Notes: a model not told the origin generated them from the letters alone. 64,000 bases of DNA from Cupriavidus metallidurans CH34 (GCF_000196015.1 NC_007974.2:2170001-2234000), one strand, 5' to 3'; shown: positions 46,859 to 55,275, counted from the first letter of the stretch. Numbers and translations: made by a program.

Positions 46859-47701
46859 TCAGATAACCGCAGTGGCGCGGCGGCCAGCGTGGCATTGGAT
46901 GTTCACAGCTACCGGCAAGGCGGTGATGTGACAAGCATAGGTCTCTACCGAGACCCAAAGCGCCGTGTTGACACCGCCATAACCTTGCGGGCCGATACCG
47001 GTCTTGTTGATGGCATCAAGAAGCTCGGCTTCCAGCTTGGCAACGTGCGGTTCCTTGTGATGAACACCAATATCCCGCAGGATCGCCTTCTTTGCGATGG
47101 CCGTGACCTTGTCGAAACTGCCGCCAATGCCCACACCTACTGTCAGGGGTGGGCACGCAGCACCGCCCGCAGCTTCAATAGCCGACAGCACGAACTTCTT
47201 TACGCCTTCAGCACCTTCGCCCGGAAGCAGGAACTTCATCGTGCTCCAGTTCTCGCTTCCACCACCCTTGGGGACCACGGTGACTTCAATATTGTCTCCG
47301 GGGACAATTTCCGTATGGACGACCGCCGGCGTGTTGTCATTGCTGTTCACGCGAAGCAACGGGTCCGAGACGACCGATTTGCGCATGTAGCCTTCGGCGT
47401 AGCCCTTGCGTACACCCGCCTGAATGGCATCTTCGTAGCTCCCGCCGACGATATGCACATCCTGGCCAACTTCCACGAAGACAATCGCCAGTCCAGTGTC
47501 GTGGCAATACGAGACATCGTTTTCGCGAGCGATGCGGTCGTTGTCAATCAGCTTCATGAGCACCGACTTGCCAAGCGGGGATACTTCCTTCTCGGCAGCC
47601 TTGTGAAAGCTTTCCACCAGATTGTCGGGCAAGCGGTGGCAAGCATCGATGCACAGCTTGGCGACGGCATCGGTCAGGGTGTCTACGTGAATCTCTCTCA
47701 T
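46859..47701 (-). CDS. L(+)-tartrate dehydratase / class I fumarase, alpha subunit
   Basis: A 280-residue alpha subunit carrying the 4Fe-4S cluster. Cluster cysteines are seen in SYCHDTGLAIVFVEVG and AGGAACPPLTVGVGIGGSFD, and a third appears in VETYACHITALPVAVN. The sequence VRKGYAEGYMRKSVVSDPLL matches the fumarase fold. The ATG at 47701 is five bases after the stop of the TarD-type gene. It requires the beta subunit for activity and would lose activity with oxidation of the cluster. Confidence 0.9.
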   Translation of the reverse strand: MREIHVDTLTDAVAKLCIDACHRLPDNLVESFHKAAEKEVSPLGKSVLMKLIDNDRIARENDVSYCHDTGLAIVFVEVGQDVHIVGGSYEDAIQAGVRKGYAEGYMRKSVVSDPLLRVNSNDNTPAVVHTEIVPGDNIEVTVVPKGGGSENWSTMKFLLPGEGAEGVKKFVLSAIEAAGGAACPPLTVGVGIGGSFDKVTAIAKKAILRDIGVHHKEPHVAKLEAELLDAINKTGIGPQGYGGVNTALWVSVETYACHITALPVAVNIQCHAGRRATAVI

Positions 47702-47706
47702 GATAT

Positions 47707-48876
47707 TCAGGATTGGAGTGAAGCCAGTTCTTGCCACAATTCGGCCTTGCCTTCGAAGCCGAATCCAGGAAGCGAGGGAAGCGCCACGGCGCCGGCGTCA
47801 ACGCGGGTATCGTCGCCAAAGCCGCCGAGCGGCTGAAAAATGTCGGGATAGACCTCGCAGCCACCGAGGCCGAGACCAGCAACCACATGCAGGGCCAGGA
47901 GTTGGCCGCCATGTGGAAATGCGAAGCGCCGGGAGAAACCCCGCTCTTCCATTTCATGGAGCATGTGAAGGTATCCGGTTACGCCATACGACAGTCCCGA
48001 ATCCATCTGGAAGATATCGAGGTCACGTCGCATGCCGCCAAACAGGACGAGGTTCTTGACGTCCTGCGAGGAAAACAGGTTCTCGCCAGTGGCCAGTGCG
48101 CCTTTGTAGTGACTCGCCAGTTCCGCATTGCTGGCGTAGTCGAGTGGGTCGCACGGCTCCTCGTACCACATCAGGGGGAACTCGCGCATGGCGTTGCCAT
48201 ACGAAACCGCTTGCTCTATGTCGAAACGGCCATTTGCATCCACGGCAACACGAGCACCCTGGCCAATCTTCCGAGCCGCATCGACAGCGGCCTGCACGCG
48301 CTCCAGATCCTGGCCAAGAGGAGCGCCGCCAATTTTGATTTTGAACCGGTCAAACCCATGGGCAATGTGCCGCTCAATCTCACGGCGCAGTCCCACCACG
48401 TCCTCGCCGGGGTAGTAGTAGCCTCCCGCTGCGTAGACGCCGATGCGCGCATCAGCCTCTCGGCCGCAATGGCGGGCAATGGCCACGGCCGCCGGGACGT
48501 CGTCGAGCTTGGCTACCAGATCCCAAGCCGCCAGTTCCAACGCAGCTGCCGCATGAGCTCGATCTCCATGCCCGCCCGGCTTTTCGTTCTGCATGGCGCA
48601 GCGCAGAACTTTCGCTGGCGAGAGACGCCCGTCGTCGTCTTGAAGCGTCTCCGGTTCCGTTTTCAGCAAGCGCGGAATCATCCGGCCACCGAGAATGCCC
48701 TGTTGATCGTAACGACCAATCGAGTCGAAGGCATAGCCCACCACGGGGCGGCCATTGCGGACCTGGTCAGACACCATCGCGACGAGCGAAACGGTGTGCT
48801 CTGAAAAATTGACCAGCGCGTTGGCGATGTTGGTCTGCAAGCGCAGTGGCTTGTGAAAGATGTTGACAATACGCAT
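47707..48876 (-). CDS. tarD: D(-)-tartrate dehydratase (enolase superfamily, TarD-like)
   Basis: A 389-residue enolase-superfamily enzyme that would dehydrate D-tartrate to oxaloacetate. It resembles Bradyrhizobium TarD closely in recalled sequence: NEKPGGHGDRAHAAAALELA, YAAGGYYYPGEDV and PHGGQLLALHVVAGLGLGG. The metal ligands are Asp213 (VDANGR), Glu239 (WYEEP) and Glu265 (TGENLF), and His322 is the second catalytic base opposite the K-x-K lysines at 179 and 181. All are intact. Ten bases separate it from the receptor gene and five from the dehydratase alpha gene. Confidence 0.88.
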   Translation of the reverse strand: MRIVNIFHKPLRLQTNIANALVNFSEHTVSLVAMVSDQVRNGRPVVGYAFDSIGRYDQQGILGGRMIPRLLKTEPETLQDDDGRLSPAKVLRCAMQNEKPGGHGDRAHAAAALELAAWDLVAKLDDVPAAVAIARHCGREADARIGVYAAGGYYYPGEDVVGLRREIERHIAHGFDRFKIKIGGAPLGQDLERVQAAVDAARKIGQGARVAVDANGRFDIEQAVSYGNAMREFPLMWYEEPCDPLDYASNAELASHYKGALATGENLFSSQDVKNLVLFGGMRRDLDIFQMDSGLSYGVTGYLHMLHEMEERGFSRRFAFPHGGQLLALHVVAGLGLGGCEVYPDIFQPLGGFGDDTRVDAGAVALPSLPGFGFEGKAELWQELASLQS

Positions 48877-48886
48877 TGCGGCGACC

Positions 48887-49870
48887 TCAGTATTCCTCGA
48901 CCTTTACGTTGGAGTCCTGAACGATCTTTTTCCAGCGCGCGACCTCCTCCGTCAGGTAGGCAGTGAACTGCTCAGCAGTCTTCTCTGCCGGTGGAGTCAT
49001 CGCGAGTTCCTTCATCTTTTGCTGGAAGTCGGGCGTCCGGTAGATTTCCGTCAGGTTCTTGTTCAGGAGGTTGACCACCTCCTTGGGCGTGTTCTTCGGT
49101 GCAACCAGGCCGAAGAAGGCAACCGTCGAGAGCGACGGGAAGCCGGATTCTGCAAGAGTCGGGACATCAGGCAGATAGGCGGAGCGCTGCTTGTCCACTA
49201 CTGCAATGGCCTTCATCTGGCCCGACTTGATGTTCGTGTAGATGGCGGGCAGCGAATCCGATGTCACCGGAATCATCCCGCTGATGACCTGCGTCTTCGA
49301 CTCGGAGCTGCCCTTGAAGGGGACGTGAACCAACGGGAAGTTCAGCTCTTTCTTCAGAAGCTCCATCGTCAGATGCTGGGTTGAGCCGTTGCCGGCCGAG
49401 CCATATGACATATCGCTCTTCTTGGCCTGCTTTACTAGGTCAGCAAACGTGTTGATGCCCGATTTCGGGGACACCGCGATGATCTGCGGCGTCGTAGCCG
49501 TCTCGGCGATGCCCGTGAAGTCGCGCACCGGGTCGTACTGCATCGTGCGCGGATAAAGCGCCGGCGCAATCGCGTAGGGACCGGTACTCGTCATCAGTAG
49601 CGTGTACCCGTCAGGCTTGGCCTTGGCAACAAACGCAGTCCCGATCCGACCGCCACCCCCTCCCTTGTTGTCCACGACGAACGGCTGCTTCAGACGCTCC
49701 GCCAGCTCTTTGCCAAGGAGGCGAGCAATGATGTCGCCAGTCTGCCCTGCCGCGAACGGCACAACGATAGTTATGGGGGCCGTAGGCCATGCACCTGCTG
49801 CATTTGCCGCGGGCACGGCTGCGCCAAGGAATAGCCCGGCCGCGGCCAGAAGCAGTTTCCGCTTCTTCAT
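48887..49870 (-). CDS. Bug/TctC-family tripartite tricarboxylate transporter receptor
   Basis: A 327-residue periplasmic solute-binding protein. The signal peptide is MKKRKLLLAAAGLFLGAAVP followed by AANA. Mature motifs GAWPTAPITIVVPFAAGQTG, VVDNKGGGGGRIGTAFVAKA and YGSAGNGSTQHLTMELLKKE are classic Bug/TctC. No TctA/TctB membrane genes are adjacent, as is common for the many Bug receptors of Burkholderiales. First gene of the tartrate operon, so tartrate or a related hydroxy-acid is the likely ligand. Confidence 0.92.
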   Translation of the reverse strand: MKKRKLLLAAAGLFLGAAVPAANAAGAWPTAPITIVVPFAAGQTGDIIARLLGKELAERLKQPFVVDNKGGGGGRIGTAFVAKAKPDGYTLLMTSTGPYAIAPALYPRTMQYDPVRDFTGIAETATTPQIIAVSPKSGINTFADLVKQAKKSDMSYGSAGNGSTQHLTMELLKKELNFPLVHVPFKGSSESKTQVISGMIPVTSDSLPAIYTNIKSGQMKAIAVVDKQRSAYLPDVPTLAESGFPSLSTVAFFGLVAPKNTPKEVVNLLNKNLTEIYRTPDFQQKMKELAMTPPAEKTAEQFTAYLTEEVARWKKIVQDSNVKVEEY

Positions 49871-49903
49871 GTGTCTCCTCCTGGGGGAATATTAATGGTA
49901 CCT

Positions 49904-49932
49904 ACTATTTTATTGGTACGGTCCAATAGTAG
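49904..49932 (-). promoter_or_regulatory. Inverted repeat ahead of tartrate operon, candidate GntR operator
   Basis: TATTGG (49912-49917) and CCAATA (49924-49929) flank six bases, and the outer TACTATT (49904-49910) and AATAGTA (49926-49932) form a wider overlapping repeat. It lies 34 bases upstream of the receptor ATG, where a GntR/HutC repressor would act. Confidence 0.6.
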
Positions 49933-50155
49933 ATGAAGACTTCTTGCACGGTCAAGCTCCAGCGAAAGCGGCAACGCCCTCCTGATCTCGCGTCGAGCAA
50001 GCTGACCAACTAGCGGGGCAAGGGGCTATCTCATGAGTGGGGCCAACGTTACCCATAGAGCACCCGACAATAGCCCAAATTGCGATTGCCCCCGGATAGC
50101 TATCCCAGCCCGCGGGCACCCCGCAGCTGGCTTTCTTTCGGCTTGAAATCGGATA

Positions 50156-50175
50156 CACTGTATATCCATACAGTG
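50156..50175 (+). promoter_or_regulatory. LexA-type SOS box
   Basis: A perfect palindrome of the CTGT-N8-ACAG type with extra matching C and A (CACTGTAT / ATACAGTG around ATCC). It overlaps the expected -10 region and lies 20 bases before the ATG of the zinc-ribbon gene, so LexA would repress that gene. Confidence 0.8.
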
Positions 50176-50194
50176 CTCGAATTTCACCGAGGCT

Positions 50195-50446
50195 ATGCTT
50201 CCAGAACCAGCGAATTGCCCGTTGTGCGGCACGGCCGCTGAACGGATTCGGTCGTCCCAGTTGCGGGGATTCCAATACACGTGCCCGACCTGCGGCTCGT
50301 TTGGCATCGAATCGGCTGCGCTCTCAGGGCTGGCCGTCCCTCTGACTACGCGACAGGACCTCGCCGCCAGGCTCCGGGCATACGGTCACCTACCCCTCAT
50401 CCAGCGAGACAAGCACGGGGTTCGTATCGGACCAGGTCGAACATGA
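50195..50446 (+). CDS. Small zinc-ribbon protein under an SOS box
   Basis: An 83-residue protein. Two CxxC pairs (NCPLCGTAAER and YTCPTCGSFG) form a zinc ribbon at about 8-34; the rest is short and basic with LTTRQDLAARLRAYGHLPLI. It lies directly behind a LexA-type box, so it should be induced by DNA damage. It might bind DNA or a protein partner. No named family recognised. The following small ORF could be cotranscribed. Confidence 0.65.
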   Translation: MLPEPANCPLCGTAAERIRSSQLRGFQYTCPTCGSFGIESAALSGLAVPLTTRQDLAARLRAYGHLPLIQRDKHGVRIGPGRT

Positions 50447-50485
50447 GGTCGTGCGGCGACCAGCATGCGGAATGAGAACGGCATC

Positions 50486-50788
50486 ATGGGAAACAATCGA
50501 CTAGCAGCGAACTGCCATCTTCCTGGAGACTCGCCAGCCGAGAACCCAACGCCTGGCGCAAACGGAATTCTTGGGCGGATCCCGAGCCAATACGTTTCGG
50601 CTGCCGTGAATTTGCTTCCGCCCGCAGCTTCGACTACAGCATCTCACCAGGAGATAGAGCTCGCGGCCGGCCCGGTTGGCAAGGTTCGTTTCTTCGCCGA
50701 GAAGAAACTCGCCCGGCACCATCGACACTCGCACTACTTCTGGTCGGTTTATCGGGCTGAGCCGGTGCGAACAGACGACTTGCTTTGA
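50486..50788 (+). CDS. Small hypothetical protein
   Basis: About 100 residues starting MGNNRLAANCHLPGDSP. The C-terminal part KVRFFAEKKLARHHRHSHYF followed by WSVYRAEPV is basic and aromatic and looks like a real domain. The first half is low in structure. An ATG at 50465 is an alternative start. It lies 40 bases after the zinc-ribbon gene. Confidence 0.45.
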   Translation: MGNNRLAANCHLPGDSPAENPTPGANGILGRIPSQYVSAAVNLLPPAASTTASHQEIELAAGPVGKVRFFAEKKLARHHRHSHYFWSVYRAEPVRTDDLL

Positions 50789-50935
50789 GCCGTGGGCCAA
50801 CCAGGAAGCCAAAAGCAGGCGGCGACGAAAGCGAGTGGTGTCAATTGGCTCTCACACGCTCAGCGTGCGAATCCATAAACATTGCTTTGGGAGCTTACTA
50901 GCCCGCTAACAGTCTCAATCTGAATCCCCTTGCCC

Positions 50936-51175
50936 ATGCACACCTGGACCAGATTTCTCGTTCAAGTTGCCATAGCAGTCGCCATGTTTGTGGTGACTGC
51001 TATGCTCTCTCGCGCGATTTATCTGCTCATCGTGCAACCACCGGAAGCTGGCATGGAGGAGGTTCGCGACATCGAAAACAGCAAGCGCGATTGCACCGCT
51101 CCGGATAGTGAGCGAGGCGGAAGCAAGAGCTCAGACGATGGGCTTGTTCGTGCTACTCGCTGCCTTGAGGCGTAG
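50936..51175 (+). CDS. Small single-pass membrane protein
   Basis: A 79-residue protein with one membrane segment (LVQVAIAVAMFVVTAMLSRA, then IYLLIVQ) and a charged C-terminal tail. Orientation is likely N-in or signal-anchor. Its spacing (150 bases after the previous ORF) suggests a separate promoter. Function unknown. Confidence 0.5.
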   Translation: MHTWTRFLVQVAIAVAMFVVTAMLSRAIYLLIVQPPEAGMEEVRDIENSKRDCTAPDSERGGSKSSDDGLVRATRCLEA

Positions 51176-51355
51176 GGGTCAACGCCATGCCCCTGCTTCT
51201 CGATAGTGCTCCACTACGTTGGGTAGAATGGACACGGAGCCAAAAAAATAATCGGGAGCATGAGTCATGGGGGTCTTGCAGAAGAGGATTGACTGGCGCG
51301 TCGCCATGACGGCCTTTGCCTTGACGCTGGTAACGAGGATGCCACGGGAGGTCCA

Positions 51356-51856
51356 ATGATGGGCGCCAGCGCCGTAGTGCTGGTGGACTTCGAGAGCGTC
51401 CAAGCCATCGACTTCTCCCACCTTGCGGACGCGCGTTTGGTGGTGTTCGCCGGCGAGGTCCAGAGGAAGGTCCCCATCGAAGTAGCCATGGGACTGCAAG
51501 CGCTTGGCGAGCGCGCCCGGTGGGTTCGCTCGAGCGGGGTCGGCCCCAACGCCCTCGACTTCCACATCGCCTTCGAAATCGGCCGTATGGTAGAGGATGG
51601 CGAGCAGGGCCCTGTGTTCGTACTCTCCCGCGATAAAGGGTTCGATTCGCTGCTCGCTTGGCTCGGCGTGGAGCTAGGGATTCCTGCGCGACGCGTCACC
51701 TCACTTGCCGAGGCATTCGGCGCTGGCTTTGCTGACGCGGGCGCCGCTGGCGGTCAGGCTTCGTTGGGGCAGGCTCATCCGCGCCCCACGCCCACAGAAC
51801 CCGTGCTCGCTGTGCGTGAGCACGAGATTCGATGGATGCGCGAGCACGGTAATTGA
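51356..51856 (+). CDS. PIN/NYN-like nuclease-domain protein
   Basis: A 166-residue protein with a PIN-like fold. The first strand SAVVLVDFESVQAIDF carries the leading Asp, NALDFHIAFEIGRM gives the middle acidic residue, and FVLSRDKGFDSLLAWL gives the third Asp pair; these fit the metal-binding acidic set of PIN/NYN RNases. GGAGG lies six bases before the ATG. Family members commonly have a longer C-terminal linker and a small OST-HTH-like domain. That part is absent here, and a matching piece is found beyond the adjacent transposon at 55276. The short tail may be the result of that rearrangement. Confidence 0.7.
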   Translation: MMGASAVVLVDFESVQAIDFSHLADARLVVFAGEVQRKVPIEVAMGLQALGERARWVRSSGVGPNALDFHIAFEIGRMVEDGEQGPVFVLSRDKGFDSLLAWLGVELGIPARRVTSLAEAFGAGFADAGAAGGQASLGQAHPRPTPTEPVLAVREHEIRWMREHGN

Positions 51857-51962
51857 TGGTCGGCTGCGGCACCGTCCATCACCAATGTTGCGTGCCGTCG
51901 GGCAACGCTGATGGACGTGGCGATCTATCGCGGTGGACCGGATGCGGAGCAGCGGCACTGAT

Positions 51963-51993
51963 GTAACAAGGGGCCCGGCGGGCCCCTTGTTAC
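51963..51993. terminator. 14-bp perfect hairpin at transposon left side
   Basis: Arms GTAACAAGGGGCCC and GGGCCCCTTGTTAC around GGC. It lies four bases after the stop of the last transposon gene and would end its transcript or block outside transcripts from entering. Confidence 0.75.
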
Positions 51994-51997
51994 TGGA

Positions 51998-52213
51998 TCA
52001 GAAGTCGTTATCTGCGAGATCGCCAAGGCCATCAGGATGCTCCTGCCGATCTTCGGCCAGCCACTGGGCCAAGGCCAATTGATAGTGAGCATGCAGACGG
52101 TCGCGCAGATCGTCGAGCAATTCGATCACAGCCCAGGCCTGCGCGGGCGTCCAGTTGGCATCAATGAGCAGGGGCAGCCCCTGGGCGATGCCGGATGGCT
52201 GGTGGAAGGTCAT
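51998..52213 (-). CDS. Small accessory protein of four-gene transposon
   Basis: A 71-residue helical acidic protein starting MTFHQPSGIAQGLPLLIDAN, with TPAQAWAVIELLDDLRDRLH as its main helix. A longer reading to 52270 is possible and would overlap the ATPase gene. It is the last gene of the transposon operon. Role unknown; small acidic partners of transposition ATPases are known in other systems. Confidence 0.6.
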   Translation of the reverse strand: MTFHQPSGIAQGLPLLIDANWTPAQAWAVIELLDDLRDRLHAHYQLALAQWLAEDRQEHPDGLGDLADNDF

Positions 52214-52266
52214 GGTGATGTCGTCGTTGTGTTGATGGACGTGGCGGCGATGGCCAACGGCGCCAC

Positions 52267-53100
52267 TCACCGCCTGGCGCGGCGGTTCAGGGTTGCGCTG
52301 TAGGTTTCCAGATAGAGCTTCTCGTCGATCTGCGGTAGCTCCCGCTGCGCGGCCTGGGCCAGAAGCTCGCCCGCCAGGTTCATCAGGATGCGGTAATTGC
52401 CGGCGGCGTGCTCACACAGGGTCTGGCGCAATGGCATGGTCATCAGGGTGGCGTTGCCGGCGGCGGCCAGCAAGTGGTCCAGGCAGGCCTGCAGCTCGTC
52501 GATGCTCGCACTCTCCAGCGCCAGACGGCAGCGGATGCGGCTGCCCAGCGGGATCAGGTCCTCGCGGCTGAACTTCTCCGGCAGGCGAGCGTCGCCGGCA
52601 AGCACCACGCACAGCAGCAATTGCGAGTCGAAGCGTGCCTGTGCGAGCAGGCGCAGTTCCGAGAGGGCTGGCACCGCCATCTCCTGGGCTTCATCGATGA
52701 GCAGCACGCAGCGGCGGCGGCTGGCCTCCATGTGGGTGAGCCAGCGCTCGCGCAGCGCCTTGAAGCCGCCCCAGCGATTGTGGGGCTTGAGCGGTACGGT
52801 AAAGATGTCGCTGAGCTCGCGATAGAAGTCCGCCAGATTGCTCTGTGGGTGAGCGATCGAGCCGACCATCAGATCGGGGACGCGCATGAGGCGCTGATGG
52901 AGCAGGCGCAGCGTGACGCTCTTGCCGCAACCGGGGTCGCCATGCACCATGGCGAAGCCGCCTTCGCGGGCCATACCGTTCTCAATGCGCCAGCAGAAGT
53001 GATCGAGCTTGGGTGGCACGAACACGGCCTCGACGGGGATGTCCTGGGCGAAGGGGTTGAACTTCAGACCGTACAAGGCCAGCAGGTTGGGTTGATTCAT
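52267..53100 (-). CDS. ExeA/TniB-type AAA+ ATPase of transposon
   Basis: A 277-residue ATPase. Walker A is MVHGDPGCGKSVTLRLL and Walker B is CVLLIDEAQEMAVPALSEL, with sensor region LLCVVLAGDARLPEK. Such ATPases deliver the transposase to target DNA and control target choice (as TniB, IstB, MuB and TnsC do). It overlaps the transposase gene by four bases. Confidence 0.88.
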   Translation of the reverse strand: MNQPNLLALYGLKFNPFAQDIPVEAVFVPPKLDHFCWRIENGMAREGGFAMVHGDPGCGKSVTLRLLHQRLMRVPDLMVGSIAHPQSNLADFYRELSDIFTVPLKPHNRWGGFKALRERWLTHMEASRRRCVLLIDEAQEMAVPALSELRLLAQARFDSQLLLCVVLAGDARLPEKFSREDLIPLGSRIRCRLALESASIDELQACLDHLLAAAGNATLMTMPLRQTLCEHAAGNYRILMNLAGELLAQAAQRELPQIDEKLYLETYSATLNRRARR

Positions 53101-54536
53101 AGCTTGGTGGGTGCGGGTGGGAGATAGGCCGGCGGCAGGCCGGTGGCGGCGTGTTCGGCGAGCAACTGACGCAGCAGCGGCGCAGTGCCAGCCTGCGCGG
53201 GTTCCTCGTTAGCAGGCGAGGCACCCTTGGCCGTGAGATGCGCGCGCCGTGCGTCGGCATTGGCAGACTTGTCCAGCGGGAACACGGCGGCCAGGATCGC
53301 GCCGATGCGCGCATCGATCAGGTCGACTTGGGAGAGATCCCAGCGCGCGTAGCTCAGGCAGACTTGCTCGAGGTGGCGGTAAGCGCCGGGGATCTCGAAG
53401 CGCACGCCGTCCAACGTGAAGGTGCCGTCGGTTCTGCGCTGGCGGCGATGCTGGCGGATACGGAAGGCCCGGCGCAAGGCCAGCGCCTCGGGACTGGGGC
53501 GCGAGACGTCGGCACAGGACAGGTAGCGCTGCAGAGGCGTCGCCTCGAGTTCGGCGTGTTCCTTGTGGTGGTATTCCTGCTCGACCCAGGCCTGCGTGGC
53601 GAGGTTCAATTGCTCCAGGGTGAGGTGCGACTCACCTTCGAGCATGGCCATCAGCCGGGACTCGAGCTGTCCCCAGAAGCGTTCCTGCTTGGCATTCTGG
53701 TATGGGCTGTAGGGCAAGGTAGTCTGGTGCAGGATGCCCAGACTGGCCAGCCCCTCGACGAACTCGTCGGCCATCATGGCTGCGCCGTTATCGGTCATGA
53801 TGGCCCGCGGCAGCCCTCGCTTCATGATCGCCTGCGAGACGCCGTGCACCAGCGAGGCAGTGGTCTCGTCGAGGAACCACTGCAGGTGGCAGACCAGCCG
53901 CGAATGGTCGTCCATAATGCAGAGCAGCAGCGGCTTGTGCCACTGCCCATCGGGGGTGAGCACCTTGCGCGAACCATGGTGGAAGTCCAGGTGCCAGAGC
54001 GCGGCCACGTGGTCGACCTCGTAGCTACGCACCTCGCGTGCCTCGCGGCGAGCCGCAGCAGCGATGGCCCCATCCGTGCTCGAGCGCGGGGTTGGCTTGC
54101 GCACCAGACCCTGCGCCTTCAGATACCGGCACACCGTGGTGTAGGACGGCAGCGTGTCCGGGCCATCCTTGGTCGCGACGCGCAGGTTGTCGTAATGCAA
54201 CTGCATGGTCCAGCCGGGGTGCTGACGGTACTGCTCGACCAGCGCTTCGATGATGGCTGGGCTCAGACTGACGAAGTGGCCGCAATCGTCGCGCAGTCGG
54301 TTCTTGAGTTGATCGACCGGATCCTGGACGTGACGGGCCCGGTAATACCAGCGTTCGATGGAAGACGCGCCGAACTGAACGTCGGCGCCGGTGATGGGGT
54401 GCCGCCAGACCTTGGCGGCCAGTGCCTGGAACGCTTGCTGCAATTCTCCTTTGGCAGGCGGCGAAGCCAGCAAAGGGCCAATGACCGAGAAGCGCAAGCG
54501 CGCCCATCGGTTGCGATGATCAATCGATAGTGACAT
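53097..54536 (-). CDS. DDE integrase-core transposase of four-gene transposon
   Basis: A 479-residue transposase with an rve-type core. The acidic residues lie in ALWHLDFHHGSRKV, IMTDNGAAMMADEF and YSPYQNAKQERFWGQLES. The N-terminal half has HTH-type DNA-binding regions (YTTVCRYLKAQGLVRKP), and the C-terminal domain follows the Mu/Tn552 pattern. It is intact. The pairing with an AAA+ ATPase puts it near the Tn5053/Mu class rather than simple IS481 elements. Confidence 0.88.
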   Translation of the reverse strand: MSLSIDHRNRWARLRFSVIGPLLASPPAKGELQQAFQALAAKVWRHPITGADVQFGASSIERWYYRARHVQDPVDQLKNRLRDDCGHFVSLSPAIIEALVEQYRQHPGWTMQLHYDNLRVATKDGPDTLPSYTTVCRYLKAQGLVRKPTPRSSTDGAIAAAARREAREVRSYEVDHVAALWHLDFHHGSRKVLTPDGQWHKPLLLCIMDDHSRLVCHLQWFLDETTASLVHGVSQAIMKRGLPRAIMTDNGAAMMADEFVEGLASLGILHQTTLPYSPYQNAKQERFWGQLESRLMAMLEGESHLTLEQLNLATQAWVEQEYHHKEHAELEATPLQRYLSCADVSRPSPEALALRRAFRIRQHRRQRRTDGTFTLDGVRFEIPGAYRHLEQVCLSYARWDLSQVDLIDARIGAILAAVFPLDKSANADARRAHLTAKGASPANEEPAQAGTAPLLRQLLAEHAATGLPPAYLPPAPTKL

Positions 54537-54647
54537 GACTCTCCGTTGGGGGGATAACGGGAGCAGGCTACGGGCAGTGCGGGTGACCCGCCATCGACAT
54601 GTTCTGCGGGAGATTCCCCTATCTGGCGCATCCCTCAGCCAGCGTGG

Positions 54648-55193
54648 TCAGGCCGGGCCCAGCAGCAGAAGCAACACCGCGGCCAGACGCTCGTCTTCGC
54701 TGTCGTGCTCGACCGATTGCAGCAGGCAGTCGGGATAGATGAACGGCTCGGGCGTTGGCGGGATGAGGCCACGCAGCCACCGACCGACGGGGGTCTTGGG
54801 GAAGGTCTCGGTCCACCACTGACGCCAGCGCTTGAGCGTGGCCCAACTGATCGCCGGCAGGCCGTCCAGGCAGGCGCCAGTGGCACGGCTCGATCGCAGT
54901 ACCAGGACAATGGCCAGCCAGACACGCCGGCCGAGAAAGCGCACCGAATCGGGCGTCATGCGTTTGCGGCATCCGGCACAGCACAGGCTCAGGCGCGTAT
55001 TGCAGTCCGGGTGTGCTGCCGGTGGGCATCCGCGCGGCTTACGCGGATAGTTGGCACTGTGCAGCACAGAGCCGCAATGGCAGCAGCCCCTGTCTCGCGC
55101 CACCTTCATCAAGTCTTCGTCGATCCGGCGCAACAGGGCAAAAAACGCTGGCGTTTGTAGCAAGGCATGGCACACTGCTGAGGTCTCCTTCAT
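54648..55193 (-). CDS. Zinc-finger protein of transposon (DUF6431-like)
   Basis: A 181-residue protein with a zinc motif: CCHCGSVLHSANYPRKPRGC through LSLCCAGCRKRMTPDSVRFL. This matches the DUF6431 arrangement as I recall it, with the downstream helix RRVWLAIVLVLRSS and a C-terminal helical region WATLKRWRQWWTETFPKTPV. It is the first gene of the transposon operon, 111 bases before the transposase, and may help recognise the ends or target. The likely start is the ATG at 55193. Confidence 0.7.
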   Translation of the reverse strand: MKETSAVCHALLQTPAFFALLRRIDEDLMKVARDRGCCHCGSVLHSANYPRKPRGCPPAAHPDCNTRLSLCCAGCRKRMTPDSVRFLGRRVWLAIVLVLRSSRATGACLDGLPAISWATLKRWRQWWTETFPKTPVGRWLRGLIPPTPEPFIYPDCLLQSVEHDSEDERLAAVLLLLLGPA

Positions 55194-55218
55194 TGCTCGA
55201 CACAATAAAGGCGACATC

Positions 55219-55255
55219 TTCCCTCAGGCGCGTGCATGCACGCTCCCTGAGGGAA
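55219..55255. terminator. Hairpin at transposon right side
   Basis: Arms TTCCCTCAGG and CCTGAGGGAA enclose an inner palindrome GCGTGCATGCACGC. It lies just upstream of the DUF6431-like gene and could shield the element or be part of its end. Confidence 0.65.
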
Positions 55256-55275
55256 CCCCTCCAGCGTCCATCACC

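Larger units (their letters stand above)
49871..50194. promoter_or_regulatory. Divergent spacer between tartrate operon and SOS-type gene
   Basis: Holds the tartrate operon promoter region on the left and the LexA-like box with a TTGAAA -35-like hexamer (50143-50148) on the right. No gene supported in between. Confidence 0.5.
51909..55273 (-). mobile_element. Four-gene transposon (DDE transposase, ATPase, DUF6431-like, small protein)
   Basis: A block of four leftward genes whose outer limits carry TGATGGACG at 51909-51917 and its complement at 55265-55273. The 9-base inverted match is the only terminal repeat I see, so ends are tentative. It lies between an N-terminal PIN-like gene and a C-terminal PIN-like remnant. 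Two strong hairpins (51963-51993 and 55219-55255) sit just inside the proposed ends. Confidence 0.6.
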
